From contig NZ_CP073748.1 in assembly GCF_024398035.1 (NCBI RefSeq), positions 3,711,001-3,775,000 on the forward strand: a stretch of DNA of 64,000 nt, in the 5' to 3' direction. The stretch is from Kordiimonas sp. SCSIO 12603 (GTDB lineage: Bacteria; Pseudomonadota; Alphaproteobacteria; Sphingomonadales; Kordiimonadaceae). Within the stretch, counting starts at the first letter, position 1. Each line of letters starts with the position of its first letter. The translations under genes and the position numbers were made by a program. Shown piece by piece: positions 52,592 to 62,658 of the stretch. The notes under the pieces are model-generated. The model did not search any database. It had not been told where the DNA came from and worked only from the letters and a program-made list of their open reading frames with translations.

Positions 52592-53098
52592 TTACTCATT
52601 GGCAGCTTGATCCGGCGCATTCTTTTGCACCGCTTCAAGCAGTTCATCAGTTAATAACAGCTTGGCTTTTGAAACATCTGCATAAGCCAGATCAAAATCA
52701 CCCTCATCTGTAGAGATGGAGATGGTTTCACCATCAAACTTCAACATCTTTCCTCTGAAACGACGGCGTCCATCAAGCTGTTCATTAAGCTCAATCTTGG
52801 CATCAAATCCGATCCAACGCTCAAAATCTTTCACGCGTGTGAGCGGACGATCAATTCCAGGAGAAGATACTTCAAGCAGATACTCTTCAGGCAGCGGGTC
52901 TTCCACATCCAACAGGAGGGAGATTTCCCGCGATAGCGTCGCACAGTCATCAACATTCATTGTGCCGTCAGGCCGTTCCGCCATAATCTGCAGGGTCGGC
53001 TTACGACCACCGCCATATGTTACGCGAATCAACTCAAAGCCAAGCGACTCTACAGTCGCCTCAATGATATCAGAAATTTTATCTGCGGCTTCGCTCAC
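52592..53098 (-). CDS. rimP: Ribosome maturation factor RimP
   Basis: RimP is needed for assembly of the 30S subunit. The 168 residues carry IIEATVESLGFELIRVTY, DDCATLSREISLLLDVEDPLPEEYLLEVSSPGIDRPL and FDLAYADVSKAKLLL, all family marks. The coordinates use GTG at 53098 with AAGGA upstream; the TTG at 53101 or at 53131 is also possible. It heads the rimP-nusA-ylxR-infB-rbfA-truB run. Confidence 0.94.
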   Translation of the reverse strand: MSEAADKISDIIEATVESLGFELIRVTYGGGRKPTLQIMAERPDGTMNVDDCATLSREISLLLDVEDPLPEEYLLEVSSPGIDRPLTRVKDFERWIGFDAKIELNEQLDGRRRFRGKMLKFDGETISISTDEGDFDLAYADVSKAKLLLTDELLEAVQKNAPDQAANE

Positions 53099-53189
53099 CA
53101 AGCTTGTCCTTTCCTTCTTCTCCAAACTCAACTCATCTACGGCGCCAAAACTGCTACAAACTGCGCCTTAGATATAGGTTATCGTGGCT

Positions 53190-53205
53190 GTGAGCCTAGG
53201 CTCAC
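53190..53205. promoter_or_regulatory. 16-base perfect palindrome upstream of rimP
   Basis: GTGAGCCTAGGCTCAC reads identically on both strands, 92 bases upstream of the rimP start within the trmB-rimP gap. It may be an operator or a leader hairpin of the nusA operon. Confidence 0.4.
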
Positions 53206-53288
53206 CCCTTGAATAATTAACCAATACTCTAGGAGAAGTGGCCCCTATATACCCCCAAGACACCCCGGGGGCAAGGGCAAAAAGCACG

Positions 53289-53322
53289 CAATCCTGCGCT
53301 TTTTAGCTAAAGCACAGGATTC
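53289..53322 (-). terminator. Probable terminator of trmB
   Basis: A 13-base-pair stem with one mismatch (AATCCTGCGCTTT with AAAGCACAGGATT, loop TTAGCT) lies 51 bases after the trmB stop. On the minus strand it is followed after a few bases by UUUUU. It is a moderate-strength candidate. Confidence 0.5.
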
Positions 53323-53372
53323 AACATAGATTCTTTATTTTTCGAATCGGTATAGAGAAAAGAGAGGAACTT

Positions 53373-54095
53373 CTATTTACGGGGCAAACGCGTGAAACGG
53401 AAGTATGTTGCATGCCCTTCAAGGGCCTTTACTTCATACCGAGTCTCAGGCCAGTCATCAGGACGAATAAGCCAATCCGATGGTTCTTTGGCTTGCCACT
53501 CGAAATCTTCGCGGGCAGACATCTGTAGTGCTGTCCATTCACGGTAGATAGGATGATCTGTCCCCACCCGGAACTCACCACCATCCTTAAGTACACGAGC
53601 AATTTCATTGAGATTATCTGGGTTCATAAAACGGCGGCGTGCGTGACGCTTCTTCGGCCACGGATCTGGGTGAATCAGGAAAACTCGATCAACACTCGCA
53701 TCTGGCAATTTCCAAAGCACATGACGCGCATCATCACCATAAACACGGATATTATCGATTCCCTGCTCTTCAATCTGCGTAAGCAGGCCTGCAACACCAT
53801 TTAAATAAGGTTCGCAACCGATCATACCTTTGTCAGGGTTATGTTGACCCTGCCAGGCCATATGCTCACCTTTACCGAAACCGATTTCCAACCAAACCTC
53901 TGCCTTCTTTGCGCCAAACAAAGCTTCCAGATCAATCTGCTCATCATCCCCTTCAGGGATTTGCACACTGATACGCGGCAGAAGGCCATCCATCAGGCCT
54001 TGCTTACGGTCAGACAGAGAAGGCCCTTTACGGCGCCCAAAAAAGCGCTGTGTTGGCGGGAGGAATTCTTTTTTTGTATCGGCTGTATCGTTCAT
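53373..54095 (-). CDS. trmB: tRNA (guanine-N7-)-methyltransferase
   Basis: TrmB makes m7G46 in tRNA using SAM. The 240 residues include the SAM-binding WLEIGFGKGEHMAWQGQHNP, the RVYGDDARHVLWKLP segment and the signature FLIHPDPWPKKRHARRRFMNPDNLNEIARVLKDGGEFRVGTDH (in parts). The start is ATG 54095 (MNDTADTKKEFLPPTQRFFG). It is placed between rimP and lnt, a usual alphaproteobacterial position. Confidence 0.97.
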   Translation of the reverse strand: MNDTADTKKEFLPPTQRFFGRRKGPSLSDRKQGLMDGLLPRISVQIPEGDDEQIDLEALFGAKKAEVWLEIGFGKGEHMAWQGQHNPDKGMIGCEPYLNGVAGLLTQIEEQGIDNIRVYGDDARHVLWKLPDASVDRVFLIHPDPWPKKRHARRRFMNPDNLNEIARVLKDGGEFRVGTDHPIYREWTALQMSAREDFEWQAKEPSDWLIRPDDWPETRYEVKALEGHATYFRFTRLPRK

Positions 54096-54135
54096 GAGCG
54101 CCCCTATAACCGAAGTTAGCCGCCGGAGCCAAGCT

Positions 54136-55746
54136 TTATTTGCGCCTTGAGCCTACGTAAGAAACAACCGCAAACCCGATAACAAGCCCAAGACACAGCG
54201 TAAGAACTGCATATACACGCACAATAGTTTCAACAGCTGGTGCTTCCAGTGCAACAGGAAGCGGGAGATCAAGCACTCCCCGCTTGTTTAAACCCATAGC
54301 ACCCACGGTACGGCCAAAGCTATCGAGAACGGCAGAGATACCTGTGCTGGTTGACCGTACGATTGGCATACCTTCTTCAATTGCACGAAGACGTGCCAGC
54401 GCCAGATGTTGGTAGGGACCACTTGTTAGGCCAAACCAGGCATCATTACTGATATTCAGCATCCATTCAGGACGTTCATCATTTCTCACGACCCGCCCAG
54501 GGAAAATAGCTTCATAACAAATAAGAGGAGAGAAAGATGGCACTCCTGGCAAATTAATTGTCTGTAATTCAGCACCTGAGGAAAATGGCACACCACCTGT
54601 TAGTTGACCAAGCCCCACCGCTTCAAAGAGAGACGCAAACGGTACATATTCACCAAAAGGGACTAGGTGATTTTTATCGTAGCGCGCGTAAATGTCGCCT
54701 TCAGAATTCACTGCCACCAAACTGTTAAAATAGTGAATACGGTTATCACGGCGTTCAAAACGCGGCACACCAGTAACAGCAAAATTACCGTACTCCAAAA
54801 GACGTGACATACGCCAGCGTTGCAGAGATCCTTCTCGATCAAAAGTTTCGCGCTGCACAGCTGTTTCTGGCCAGATAAGCAGCTTTACATCACGCGCCTT
54901 ACCGTCAGCATCATTGCCGCGAGAAAGCTGCATATGATTATCGAAATGGTCATTGATCAGATAGGAACGCCATTTGTCACGCTGAGATACATTCGCCTGT
55001 ACAAGTCGAAGCGTTACACCAAGATGATACCGTGTTTCATTGGCATCTAAACGACTTTTCCCTGTAAAAGACATAACTGGCAAAACAAGCAAAAGCGGCA
55101 ATACAACAAAGGCATTTTTCTTAAGCGAACCGCCTGTTACCAACAGTGCCAAACTACCAGCCGCCAGTACTGTTATAAAAGAAAGCCCATAAACGCCTGT
55201 ATAGTGAACAGCCTGCGCAACTGAAAGCCATTCAGACCAAGCGGACCCCACCAAATGCCACGGAAAGCCCGTAAACAACATCCCGCGTGCGCCCTCAAAA
55301 AGGGTCCAACTGGCAGCAAACAAAACCACACGGCCAATTCCGCGGGTATTAATGCGCCAGGACAACCAGAACGTCAGGCCAATATAAATCGCCATCAACG
55401 CAGAAAGGCCAAACACAGCAAAAGGCCCTAATATGGCAGGAACATTATCCTGCTGGGTAAAGGAATGGCTTATCCAGTTCAGGCCGATAGATAGAAACCC
55501 AAAGCCAGCCCACCAGCCACGGCCAAAAGCCTCACCACCTGTACGTGCCCGATCAACAAGCAAAACAAAAAGCGGGAACACGATAAAAAGGGCAGGAAAA
55601 AAATTACGCGGCGCGAAAGCCTGCGCAAGCAGTGCTCCACCCAGAAAGGCAATCAGCGCAATTCGAAATCGCCCTTGCCCATCTAGAAAATTGAGAAGCC
55701 GCGCAGCATAGCCTTGCGGTTGGCTCTGTTGAGATTTAGTCGCCAT
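54136..55746 (-). CDS. lnt: Apolipoprotein N-acyltransferase
   Basis: Lnt adds the third acyl chain to lipoproteins in the inner membrane. The 536-residue protein has about seven N-terminal TM helices followed by a nitrilase-like domain. The catalytic triad is Glu in LLIWPETAVQ, Lys in RYDKNHLVPFGEYVP and Cys in PLICYEAIFP. Its ATG at 55746 lies in the end of the corC-like gene (11-base overlap). Confidence 0.97.
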   Translation of the reverse strand: MATKSQQSQPQGYAARLLNFLDGQGRFRIALIAFLGGALLAQAFAPRNFFPALFIVFPLFVLLVDRARTGGEAFGRGWWAGFGFLSIGLNWISHSFTQQDNVPAILGPFAVFGLSALMAIYIGLTFWLSWRINTRGIGRVVLFAASWTLFEGARGMLFTGFPWHLVGSAWSEWLSVAQAVHYTGVYGLSFITVLAAGSLALLVTGGSLKKNAFVVLPLLLVLPVMSFTGKSRLDANETRYHLGVTLRLVQANVSQRDKWRSYLINDHFDNHMQLSRGNDADGKARDVKLLIWPETAVQRETFDREGSLQRWRMSRLLEYGNFAVTGVPRFERRDNRIHYFNSLVAVNSEGDIYARYDKNHLVPFGEYVPFASLFEAVGLGQLTGGVPFSSGAELQTINLPGVPSFSPLICYEAIFPGRVVRNDERPEWMLNISNDAWFGLTSGPYQHLALARLRAIEEGMPIVRSTSTGISAVLDSFGRTVGAMGLNKRGVLDLPLPVALEAPAVETIVRVYAVLTLCLGLVIGFAVVSYVGSRRK

Positions 55747-56647
55747 TTTTGGCTATGTATTCCCTCGCTGGTGGGTGAATACGCAATTTTTGTATTCTGC
55801 GCGGATCAGCGTCCACCACTTCAAATTTATATCCGCTTTCATGTAGGATTACTTCACCAATCTCTGGCACGCAACCCGCAAGCGCAAAAACAAGCCCACC
55901 CAGGGTATCTACATCTTCATCTTGATCTTCTGGCAAGAAGTTAATCGCTAGCAATTCCTCTAGCTCGTCAATTTCCACACGAGCATCAGCATCATAGCCG
56001 CCACCATCAAGAGCTACCAGATCAGCTTCTTCGATTTCATCGTGCTCATCTTCAATTTCGCCAACAATTTCCTCAACAATATCTTCCACGGTCACAAGGC
56101 CGTCAGTACCGCCATATTCATCAACTACGATGGCCATATGGGTACGCCCTTGACGCATTTTAGAGAGCAGATCGATTGCTTTCATAGAAGGTGGCACAAA
56201 AAGAACCGGTCTCTGAATACTCTCGATACTGAAAGCTTCAGGGTCCTTACCGTCCGCTACTTCCTTGAGCGCGTCTTTCACATGCACCATACCAAGCACA
56301 TCATCCAACGTTTCCCGAAACACGGGGATACGAGAGTGGAAAGCATCCGCAAACACCTTCACTAATTCACTGTATGAAATATCCTGCGGAACAGAGACAA
56401 TATCAGCACGCGGCACCATCACGTCAGTCACCCGGAGCGTACCATATTCAAGCACATTGAAGAGCATCTCCCGCTCTTCATCCCCCAGTGCTTTTATTCG
56501 GTTTTCCTCTTCATGCTCCTCAAGCGCTTCTTCAAGGCTTTCCCGGAGAGAGGTCTCACCGTTTTTAAATCCAAACTTTTCTTTTAGTCCCTTCCAAAAG
56601 CCGCCGTTAGGCCTACTACTGGATGGTTCGCTCTGTTCGTCAGGCAT
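55736..56647 (-). CDS. corC: Hemolysin/CorC-type protein with CBS domains
   Basis: A 303-residue soluble CorC family protein. The N-terminal region ([29 protein letters not shown]) is the CBS-linked segment, with two CBS domains at residues about 70-190 ([47 protein letters not shown]). A C-terminal CorC_HlyC domain follows ([21 protein letters not shown]). CorC is linked to Mg2+/Co2+ efflux in enterobacteria. The start overlaps ybeY stop as TAATG. Confidence 0.95.
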   Translation of the reverse strand: MPDEQSEPSSSRPNGGFWKGLKEKFGFKNGETSLRESLEEALEEHEEENRIKALGDEEREMLFNVLEYGTLRVTDVMVPRADIVSVPQDISYSELVKVFADAFHSRIPVFRETLDDVLGMVHVKDALKEVADGKDPEAFSIESIQRPVLFVPPSMKAIDLLSKMRQGRTHMAIVVDEYGGTDGLVTVEDIVEEIVGEIEDEHDEIEEADLVALDGGGYDADARVEIDELEELLAINFLPEDQDEDVDTLGGLVFALAGCVPEIGEVILHESGYKFEVVDADPRRIQKLRIHPPAREYIAKNGD

Positions 56648-57195
56648 TAGTCTTCCGTCTCGTAAGGGTCTGAGATACCGAGGCCTGCCAGAATTTCACG
56701 TTCCAGCGCTTCCATTTCCTCTGCTTCCTCATCCTCTATATGGTCATAGCCCAGCAAATGTAAAACCCCATGCACCACAAGATGGCTCAAATGATTTTCA
56801 ATGGTCTTTTGTTGCTCGGCTGCTTCGCGGATAACAACATTATCCGCAATCATTAAATCTCCCAGCAAGACCGGCGGGCCGCCCTTTAGGGCCTCAAGAA
56901 ATGCTGCGGGGAGATCATCTGGCTCAATACCAGGGAAAGACAAAACATTTGTTGGTTTATCTTTTCCGCGATAATCACAATTAAGCTGCTGGCTTTGCTC
57001 GTCATCCACCAGTTCAATATAAAGCTCCATCGGAGCATTTTTCGTAGATAACCCACCCGAAAGTGCTGCTTTTGTGGCCCGAACAATCAGGCTTTCCCAA
57101 TCCACATCGGCATCAAGAATACTATCGCTCAATTCCACATCAAGCTGCAGCCTTGCAAATTCATCCGGCACTGTATGGTTACCGTCCATCATCAT
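56647..57195 (-). CDS. ybeY: Endoribonuclease YbeY
   Basis: YbeY is a metal-dependent endoribonuclease for 16S rRNA 3' maturation and quality control. The signature [13 protein letters not shown] gives the HxxxHxxxxxH zinc triad, and the preceding [16 protein letters not shown] and [11 protein letters not shown] are present. Start is uncertain: ATG codons lie at 57207, 57195, 57192 and 57189, all inside the phoH 3' end (182 residues from 57195). It is coupled to phoH and corC as usual. Confidence 0.96.
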   Translation of the reverse strand: MMMDGNHTVPDEFARLQLDVELSDSILDADVDWESLIVRATKAALSGGLSTKNAPMELYIELVDDEQSQQLNCDYRGKDKPTNVLSFPGIEPDDLPAAFLEALKGGPPVLLGDLMIADNVVIREAAEQQKTIENHLSHLVVHGVLHLLGYDHIEDEEAEEMEALEREILAGLGISDPYETED

Positions 57196-58234
57196 CGCCG
57201 TATGCATCGACAATACGAGCCACAAGCGGATGGCGTACTACGTCTTTCTGGTTAAAGCGCGTTACCGCAATACCATCAACACCGCGAAGAATATCTAGAG
57301 CGTGCCGAAGGCCAGAACGTGTCCCACGAGGCAAATCAACCTGGCTTGGATCACCACATACCACCATGCGGCTATTCTCGCCAAAACGGGTGAGGAACAT
57401 TTTCATCTGCATTGGTGTGGTATTTTGTGCTTCATCAAGAATAACAAAAGCGTTTGAAAGCGTTCGCCCCCGCATGTAGGCAAGTGGCGCAATTTCAATA
57501 TGCCCACTGGCAATACGTTTTTCCACCTGCTCTGCTGGCATCATATCATAAAGCGCATCATAAAGTGGGCGAAGGTATGGATCGACTTTATCCTTCAAGT
57601 CACCAGGCAAAAATCCAAGGTTTTCACCCGCTTCCACTGCTGGGCGAGACAGCACGATACGGTCAATTTCTCCAGCCAACATCCGCGAAACAGCCATCGC
57701 AACAGCCAAGTATGTTTTACCGGTACCTGCAGGGCCTACACCGAACACCATTTCGTTCTTTTGGAGCTTAGCCATATAATCAGCCTGCCCAGGGGAACGC
57801 GGCATAATCACCTTGTTTCGAGTGGTGATTTTGAGATGGCTATTGTGCGCCCTACTTTCAGCAGCAGGTTTAGGGGTTTTCTTCTTAACTGGTTCGTCAA
57901 CACCGGCAATCATACGAAGTGCACCGTCTACATCTCCCATTTCCACATCATGGCCAGCCTTGGCATGCTCATACAGTTCTTCCAGAACTTTCTTGGCGAG
58001 ATCCATAGCTTCAGGGCTGCCCTCAATAGCAACTCTATTTCCACGATTTATAAGAAGGACACCAAGCCGCTGTTCTATGCGAGCGAGGTTATGGTCGTGT
58101 TGGCCGAAAATAATTGCGGCTAAACGATTATCTTCAAACTCTATAACCGTACGGTTCTGGTTCGAATTGTTGCCGTTTTCCGAGGTTTGCACCCCTGCAG
58201 AGTGATCGCTCTCCGAGCTTGCCTTGGCGTACAT
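57179..58234 (-). CDS. phoH: PhoH-family ATPase
   Basis: A 351-residue PhoH-like P-loop protein, sometimes called YbeZ. An N-terminal KH-like or nucleic-acid-binding region (residues about 20-95) precedes the PhoH ATPase with Walker [16 protein letters not shown], Walker [16 protein letters not shown] and [12 protein letters not shown]. It acts with YbeY in rRNA processing. The start at 58234 is [14 protein letters not shown]; the leader before about residue 18 is not conserved. Confidence 0.96.
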   Translation of the reverse strand: MYAKASSESDHSAGVQTSENGNNSNQNRTVIEFEDNRLAAIIFGQHDHNLARIEQRLGVLLINRGNRVAIEGSPEAMDLAKKVLEELYEHAKAGHDVEMGDVDGALRMIAGVDEPVKKKTPKPAAESRAHNSHLKITTRNKVIMPRSPGQADYMAKLQKNEMVFGVGPAGTGKTYLAVAMAVSRMLAGEIDRIVLSRPAVEAGENLGFLPGDLKDKVDPYLRPLYDALYDMMPAEQVEKRIASGHIEIAPLAYMRGRTLSNAFVILDEAQNTTPMQMKMFLTRFGENSRMVVCGDPSQVDLPRGTRSGLRHALDILRGVDGIAVTRFNQKDVVRHPLVARIVDAYGDDDGR

Positions 58235-58279
58235 ATTAAAAGGTTTCAGGCTCCTTAGCTGCCGCCTTTTGAACCACCA

Positions 58280-59686
58280 TTAATTCAAAAGACTGACAAA
58301 TTCCCCTTTAAGGCTGTTTGGTCCCGCATCAACAATTTTCACGCGTACCAATTTACCCATATATGCATTGTAAGTGTTATCTGGGCCAGCGTCCAGTTTG
58401 TTCTCGCCACCTTTTGTTAAATCTACGTGAACAGATTGCAGATATGGGCTACGGCCAATCAACTGACCTTCAAGCTTACCCGGACGCTCCAGAAGCACAT
58501 CCATCTCTGTACCGAGCTTACTTTCATTGAATTCAAGTTGATGTTCGTTCAAAAGCGCCTGCAAACGCTGAAGACGTTGGGACTTCACATATTCAGGCAC
58601 TTGATCTTCTGTTGCAGAAGCAGGCGTGCCTGGGCGCGGACTATATTTAAAGCTATATGCTTGCGCATATTTAACGCGGCGTACAAGATCAAGCGTTTGC
58701 TCAAAGTCTTCATCAGTTTCACCCGGGAAACCAACGATAAAATCACCAGAAAGCGCAATATCCGGGCGTGATGCACGAAGACGTTCAATAATCGCGAAAT
58801 ATTCTTCCCGCGTATGCTTGCGGTTCATAGCTTTAAGCGTGTTATCAGAACCACTTTGAACAGGCAGGTGCAAGTAAGGCATACAAGCCGCTACTTCGCC
58901 GTGCACATCAAAGAGATCATCTTCCATATCGTTGGGGTGCGATGTGGTATAACGAATGCGCTCAATACCGTCGATTTTATCCAACTCACGGATCAGTTCC
59001 GCAAGAGATGCTGTACCACCACCAGGTTTATCACCGTGGTAAGCATTCACATTCTGGCCCAAAAGCGTGATTTCTACGACACCTGCATCAGCCATACGCT
59101 GGGCTTCTTCCAGAATGGCCTTTAGCGGACGACTATATTCAGCACCGCGCGTGTAAGGCACTACGCAGAAAGCACAGAATTTATCACAGCCTTCCTGCAC
59201 AGTCAGAAACTGAGCGGCATTATCAAATGTTTTTTCTTCCGGCAGATAGTCAAACTTGGTTTCAGCCGGGAAATCAGTATCAAGCACACGAGCGTGGTTT
59301 TTACCGCCACCGCGCTGTTCTTCAGCTTCTTTGAGAAGCTCAGGTAAACGGTGATAAGTTTGCGGACCAAGTACCATATCAATGGCAGGCGCACGCTTCA
59401 TCATCTCGCCGCCTTCAGCCTGTGCAACACAACCAGCAACAGCGATGTAAGTATCCTTACCTTCCGCCGCCTTTTCCTGCTTATTCAGCTTTAGGCGGCC
59501 AATTTCAGAATATACCTTCTCAGCGGCTTTTTCACGGATATGGCAGGTATTGAGAATCACCAGATCAGCATCATCAGCAGACTCAGACACTTCGTATCCA
59601 TGAGGTTTCAGTACGTCCGTCATACGGTCACTGTCATAGACATTCATCTGACAACCATATGTTTTTACGAATACTTTTTTACTCAT
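58280..59686 (-). CDS. miaB: tRNA-2-methylthio-N6-dimethylallyladenosine synthase
   Basis: MiaB is a radical-SAM enzyme that methylthiolates i6A37 in tRNA. The 468 residues hold the UPF0004 cluster ([36 protein letters not shown]), the radical-SAM CxxxCxxC in [15 protein letters not shown], and a C-terminal TRAM domain ([20 protein letters not shown]). It follows plsC and is 45 bases from phoH. Confidence 0.98.
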   Translation of the reverse strand: MSKKVFVKTYGCQMNVYDSDRMTDVLKPHGYEVSESADDADLVILNTCHIREKAAEKVYSEIGRLKLNKQEKAAEGKDTYIAVAGCVAQAEGGEMMKRAPAIDMVLGPQTYHRLPELLKEAEEQRGGGKNHARVLDTDFPAETKFDYLPEEKTFDNAAQFLTVQEGCDKFCAFCVVPYTRGAEYSRPLKAILEEAQRMADAGVVEITLLGQNVNAYHGDKPGGGTASLAELIRELDKIDGIERIRYTTSHPNDMEDDLFDVHGEVAACMPYLHLPVQSGSDNTLKAMNRKHTREEYFAIIERLRASRPDIALSGDFIVGFPGETDEDFEQTLDLVRRVKYAQAYSFKYSPRPGTPASATEDQVPEYVKSQRLQRLQALLNEHQLEFNESKLGTEMDVLLERPGKLEGQLIGRSPYLQSVHVDLTKGGENKLDAGPDNTYNAYMGKLVRVKIVDAGPNSLKGEFVSLLN

Positions 59687-59818
59687 GAGGATCTCTCCTG
59701 CAAATACTGGAACTTTCGCGACCTGACCGCAAAACTCCGTGCCGTTAACTGTGTGTTTTCAAAAGGTGCCGGAGACTAGCACCAAAGCGGTGAGAGTCAA
59801 GATTTCCGGATGGAAAGG

Positions 59819-60718
59819 TTATACGCCTTCTTCTACAGGAGCTTCCTGAGGGGCTGCCAGCAAAACCTTTTCCCTCGGTCCCAACTTCATTTCATGACGA
59901 AGAGCACGCTCTAATCCGCCCCGCACCTCTGCTTCACAGTATTTCGCGAGCGCTTTTCTAGACCCCATTGCCTCGAAACTCGTTGGTTCATGAAATTCTA
60001 CTGTGACCACTGTACGAGCCATGCCCAAAAACTCGCGCAAATGCTCAAATAACTCCACATCGCCAAGCCATGCCACACGAGGCTTTTGACTGCGCGTAAT
60101 CGGCATACCGTTCATCTCAGTATAAGCAATGGTTAGCGGCTGGATAAGGAGATTATGATCTGTTGCTGCATCAGCCCGTTCAGCCACAGAGAAAAGGGCA
60201 GATTTAAACGGCGCCATTTTCACACCATCGGTGGAAGTACCCTCAGGGAATAGGATCAAACTATCACCGTCCTGCACTCGAGAACTAAGGGCATCACGCT
60301 GACGCGCACTATCGGTACGGCGCTCTCTGTTTACAAATACAGTTTTCTGTAATTTACAAAGTGAGGCAATTGTACCCCAACCTTCAATATCTGATTTCGC
60401 GACAAAGCTGCTGTTCTTAAGAGAGCCACCAAGAATAATAATATCCAGCCAGGAAATGTGGTTAGCAGCATAAAGAACAGGCCCTTTATGCTTCTTCAGT
60501 CCTTTGAACTGAACCTTAACCCCCATAATCCGGCACACAGTACGGTGCCAGAAACCTGCAATAGGCCACCAAATCCGGAGGCCACTTTTAATCATTAGAT
60601 ATTGGAAAGGAAGAACCAAAACAGAAAAGGCAATAACACTGGAAACACGAACCAGACCAAGCTTGGACCAACCATCAGACTTCAAGTTGGATTTTAAGCC
60701 GCCGTATTCTTCTGCCAT
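59819..60718 (-). CDS. plsC: Lysophospholipid acyltransferase (PlsC-like)
   Basis: A 299-residue 1-acyl-glycerol-3-phosphate acyltransferase-like membrane enzyme. An N-terminal TM region (SSVIAFSVLVLPFQYLMIK) precedes AANHISWLDIIILGG (the HX4D catalytic motif) and LFPEGTSTDGVKMAPFKSALF. It makes phosphatidate for membrane lipids. It starts 20 bases after the fur stop (position 60738) and precedes miaB. Confidence 0.93.
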   Translation of the reverse strand: MAEEYGGLKSNLKSDGWSKLGLVRVSSVIAFSVLVLPFQYLMIKSGLRIWWPIAGFWHRTVCRIMGVKVQFKGLKKHKGPVLYAANHISWLDIIILGGSLKNSSFVAKSDIEGWGTIASLCKLQKTVFVNRERRTDSARQRDALSSRVQDGDSLILFPEGTSTDGVKMAPFKSALFSVAERADAATDHNLLIQPLTIAYTEMNGMPITRSQKPRVAWLGDVELFEHLREFLGMARTVVTVEFHEPTSFEAMGSRKALAKYCEAEVRGGLERALRHEMKLGPREKVLLAAPQEAPVEEGV

Positions 60719-60737
60719 TTTCGATCCACCAGAACGC

Positions 60738-61160
60738 TTATTCTTCCTTAAGGGGCACCCCGTAGAGTTCCATGCGGTGGTCTACTAATTTATAACCTAG
60801 TTTGCGAGCGATTTCTTCCTGTAGCTTCTCAATTTCTTCACTGTGAAATTCTACCACTTCACCTGATTCAACATTAATAAGGTGATCGTGGTGATCATCA
60901 GATGCAGGCTCATAACGCGAACGGCCATCACGAAAATCATGACGCTCAAGAATACCGGCCTCTTCAAACAAGCGGACCGTACGGTACACAGTAGCGATAC
61001 TGATACCATCATCCACTTCTTTTGATCGGCTATAAACTTCATCTACATCCGGGTGATCTTCAGCTTCCGTCAGAACCCTCGCGATTACACGGCGCTGGTC
61101 TGTCATACGCATGCCTTTTTGCAGGCATAATTCTTCAATAGACGGTGTGTTTGAAGGCAT
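60738..61160 (-). CDS. fur: Fur-family metal-responsive regulator
   Basis: A 140-residue Fur/Mur-type repressor. The winged helix contains QKGMRMTDQRRVIARVLTEAEDHPDVDEVY and ISIATVYRTVRLFEEAGILERHDF; metal-site residues lie in DDHHDHLINVESGEVVEFHSEEIE. The CxxC pair of classic E. coli Fur is replaced (VESGE), as in alphaproteobacterial Fur/Mur. It probably controls iron or manganese uptake genes, perhaps including the TonB operon at 8-12 kb, though no Fur box is assigned. Confidence 0.94.
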   Translation of the reverse strand: MPSNTPSIEELCLQKGMRMTDQRRVIARVLTEAEDHPDVDEVYSRSKEVDDGISIATVYRTVRLFEEAGILERHDFRDGRSRYEPASDDHHDHLINVESGEVVEFHSEEIEKLQEEIARKLGYKLVDHRMELYGVPLKEE

Positions 61161-61295
61161 GAGCTAATGCACTCCCCTAAATGAGATAGTTTTAGTGGTA
61201 TTTCAATGGAAAGATGGCATAACTCAATAAGAAGAGCAAGTCGAGCGTCAATTTAAAACGTTCGATTCACTAAGCTTTTATCAAATTTGACTATC

Positions 61296-61715
61296 TTATT
61301 TGCGCTTATCTCTGCCCAAGCCGATTTTCTTCGCCAGAACCCTACGTTGATCCGCATAATTTGGCGCAACCATTGGATAATCTACAGGTAGCCCCCACCG
61401 GTCACGATATTCTTCTGGAGATAAACCATACTGCGTTTTCAGATGCCGTTTTAGCATTTTCAACTGCTTACCATCCTCAAGGCATACAATATAATCCGGC
61501 GTGATTGACTTTTTAATAGGCACAGCAGGACGCGGACGGTCCTGTCCAGAAACCTGTGAGGCACCCAACCCCGACAAAGTATTAAATACACTACTAATTA
61601 ATGACGGAAGCTCCGCCACATCCACTTTATTATTCGCCACATGTGAAGAAACTATATCTGTTGTCAGCGCCAACAGTTCATGTTTTAAAACCTGTGTATC
61701 TTCCATTTTACTCAT
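61296..61715 (-). CDS. mucR: MucR/Ros-family transcriptional regulator
   Basis: A 139-residue Ros/MucR-type regulator, a family limited to Alphaproteobacteria. The DNA-binding domain is VCLEDGKQLKMLKRHLKTQYGLSPEEYRDRW in parts. The first Cys and one His remain, while the second Cys is Asp and the distal His is Gln, as in other zinc-poor relatives. It ends MVAPNYADQRRVLAKKIGLG. MucR proteins act as global, H-NS-like regulators. It is divergent from the TusA-like gene; the alternative start is Met4. Confidence 0.95.
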   Translation of the reverse strand: MSKMEDTQVLKHELLALTTDIVSSHVANNKVDVAELPSLISSVFNTLSGLGASQVSGQDRPRPAVPIKKSITPDYIVCLEDGKQLKMLKRHLKTQYGLSPEEYRDRWGLPVDYPMVAPNYADQRRVLAKKIGLGRDKRK

Positions 61716-61739
61716 TCTATTTTATATCGTGGCATAACA

Positions 61740-62129
61740 ATGGATAACTCTATTTTCACTGCATTGCGCAGTTTAGTTCCTCAGAGCCACGTGCTATACA
61801 AAGCCTTTGTTTCAACCTCAGTCATTGGTTCTTTTATGCCTTCAGCCACCCAACAGAACGCATTAAATCTAATTGGCACAAGTTGCCCTATGGCTTTTGT
61901 CAAAGCACGGATGCACATAGACCAATTACCCAACTCAGCGGTTACCGTTATTGTCTTCGAGGATACCGCCGCCAACGAACCTCTAATTAGATCCATTGAG
62001 GCGCTAGGACATACCGTACTTTCAAAAACCCAATTTGAAAGTACTGATGATACTGTACCCAACTCCGACGCTTCCTCCCGAAGTGGTACGCTACATGTAA
62101 TTAGAGTTGAAATTCAAGTAAAGATATAA
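61740..62129 (+). CDS. TusA-like sulfurtransferase-fold protein
   Basis: A 129-residue protein whose middle (residues about 40-95) reads like a TusA/SirA domain: LNLIGTSCPMAFVKARMHIDQLPNSAVTVIVFEDTAA, then the SIEALGHTVLSKTQ end. The conserved Cys-Pro of the CPxP motif is present as CPMA. TusA members relay persulfide sulfur in tRNA thiolation or sulfur metabolism. The N-terminal 40 residues and a polar C-terminal tail are extra. It is divergent from mucR with a 24-base gap. Confidence 0.75.
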   Translation: MDNSIFTALRSLVPQSHVLYKAFVSTSVIGSFMPSATQQNALNLIGTSCPMAFVKARMHIDQLPNSAVTVIVFEDTAANEPLIRSIEALGHTVLSKTQFESTDDTVPNSDASSRSGTLHVIRVEIQVKI

Positions 62130-62131
62130 AG

Positions 62132-62165
62132 AAAAATAATAGTTAAAATTTTAACTATTATTTTT
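62132..62165. terminator. Bidirectional terminator between the TusA-like gene and rimI
   Basis: A perfect 34-base palindrome (17-base-pair AT-rich stem) overlaps the rimI stop codon and lies 2 bases after the TusA-like stop. T-runs on both sides suit terminators in both directions. Confidence 0.8.
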
Positions 62166-62658
62166 TATTTAATAAATCGAAAGAGTACAACAAGGCGTCC
62201 GTTCTTTTACCTTCTCGATTTTGATAATAACCTCTACGAAACCCCACCTGTACAAATCCTATTTTTGAATAGAGGCTAACTGCCTTTAAGTTGTCTTGTC
62301 TCACCTCTAGGAAACAGGTAGCTACATTCTGCCCCTTCAGATAGTCTACCATGAAGGAAAGAATCCACTTCCCTACACCTTTTAATTGCCATTCAGGATG
62401 TACCGCTACCGTAATGAGCTCAGATTCATCACATACTGTACGAACCATTAACGCACCAACCGTCTGCTCTCCATCCTTGAAAACAAACCCGGCTGTACCA
62501 GAAATTTCCAAGGATGATTTAATCGATTTTTCAGCCCACCCGTTCTCATTCTGAGCCTCAAATGCAGCTCTATGCACCTCAGAAAATGCCGCAATAGTAT
62601 CTTCGTCAGAAACATTAACTGCCGTTACAGAATATTTTCCACTGACCGATTCAGCCAT
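62158..62658 (-). CDS. rimI: Ribosomal-protein-alanine N-acetyltransferase
   Basis: RimI acetylates the N-terminal Ala of S18 and other proteins. The GNAT core includes ELITVAVHPEWQLKGVGKWILSFMV (acetyl-CoA loop) and FLEVRQDNLKAVSLYSKIGFVQVG followed by RRGYYQNREGKRTDAL. The 166-residue length is normal. Its ATG at 62658 shares a base with the tsaB stop, so the two genes are coupled, as in many Proteobacteria. Confidence 0.93.
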   Translation of the reverse strand: MAESVSGKYSVTAVNVSDEDTIAAFSEVHRAAFEAQNENGWAEKSIKSSLEISGTAGFVFKDGEQTVGALMVRTVCDESELITVAVHPEWQLKGVGKWILSFMVDYLKGQNVATCFLEVRQDNLKAVSLYSKIGFVQVGFRRGYYQNREGKRTDALLYSFDLLNKK

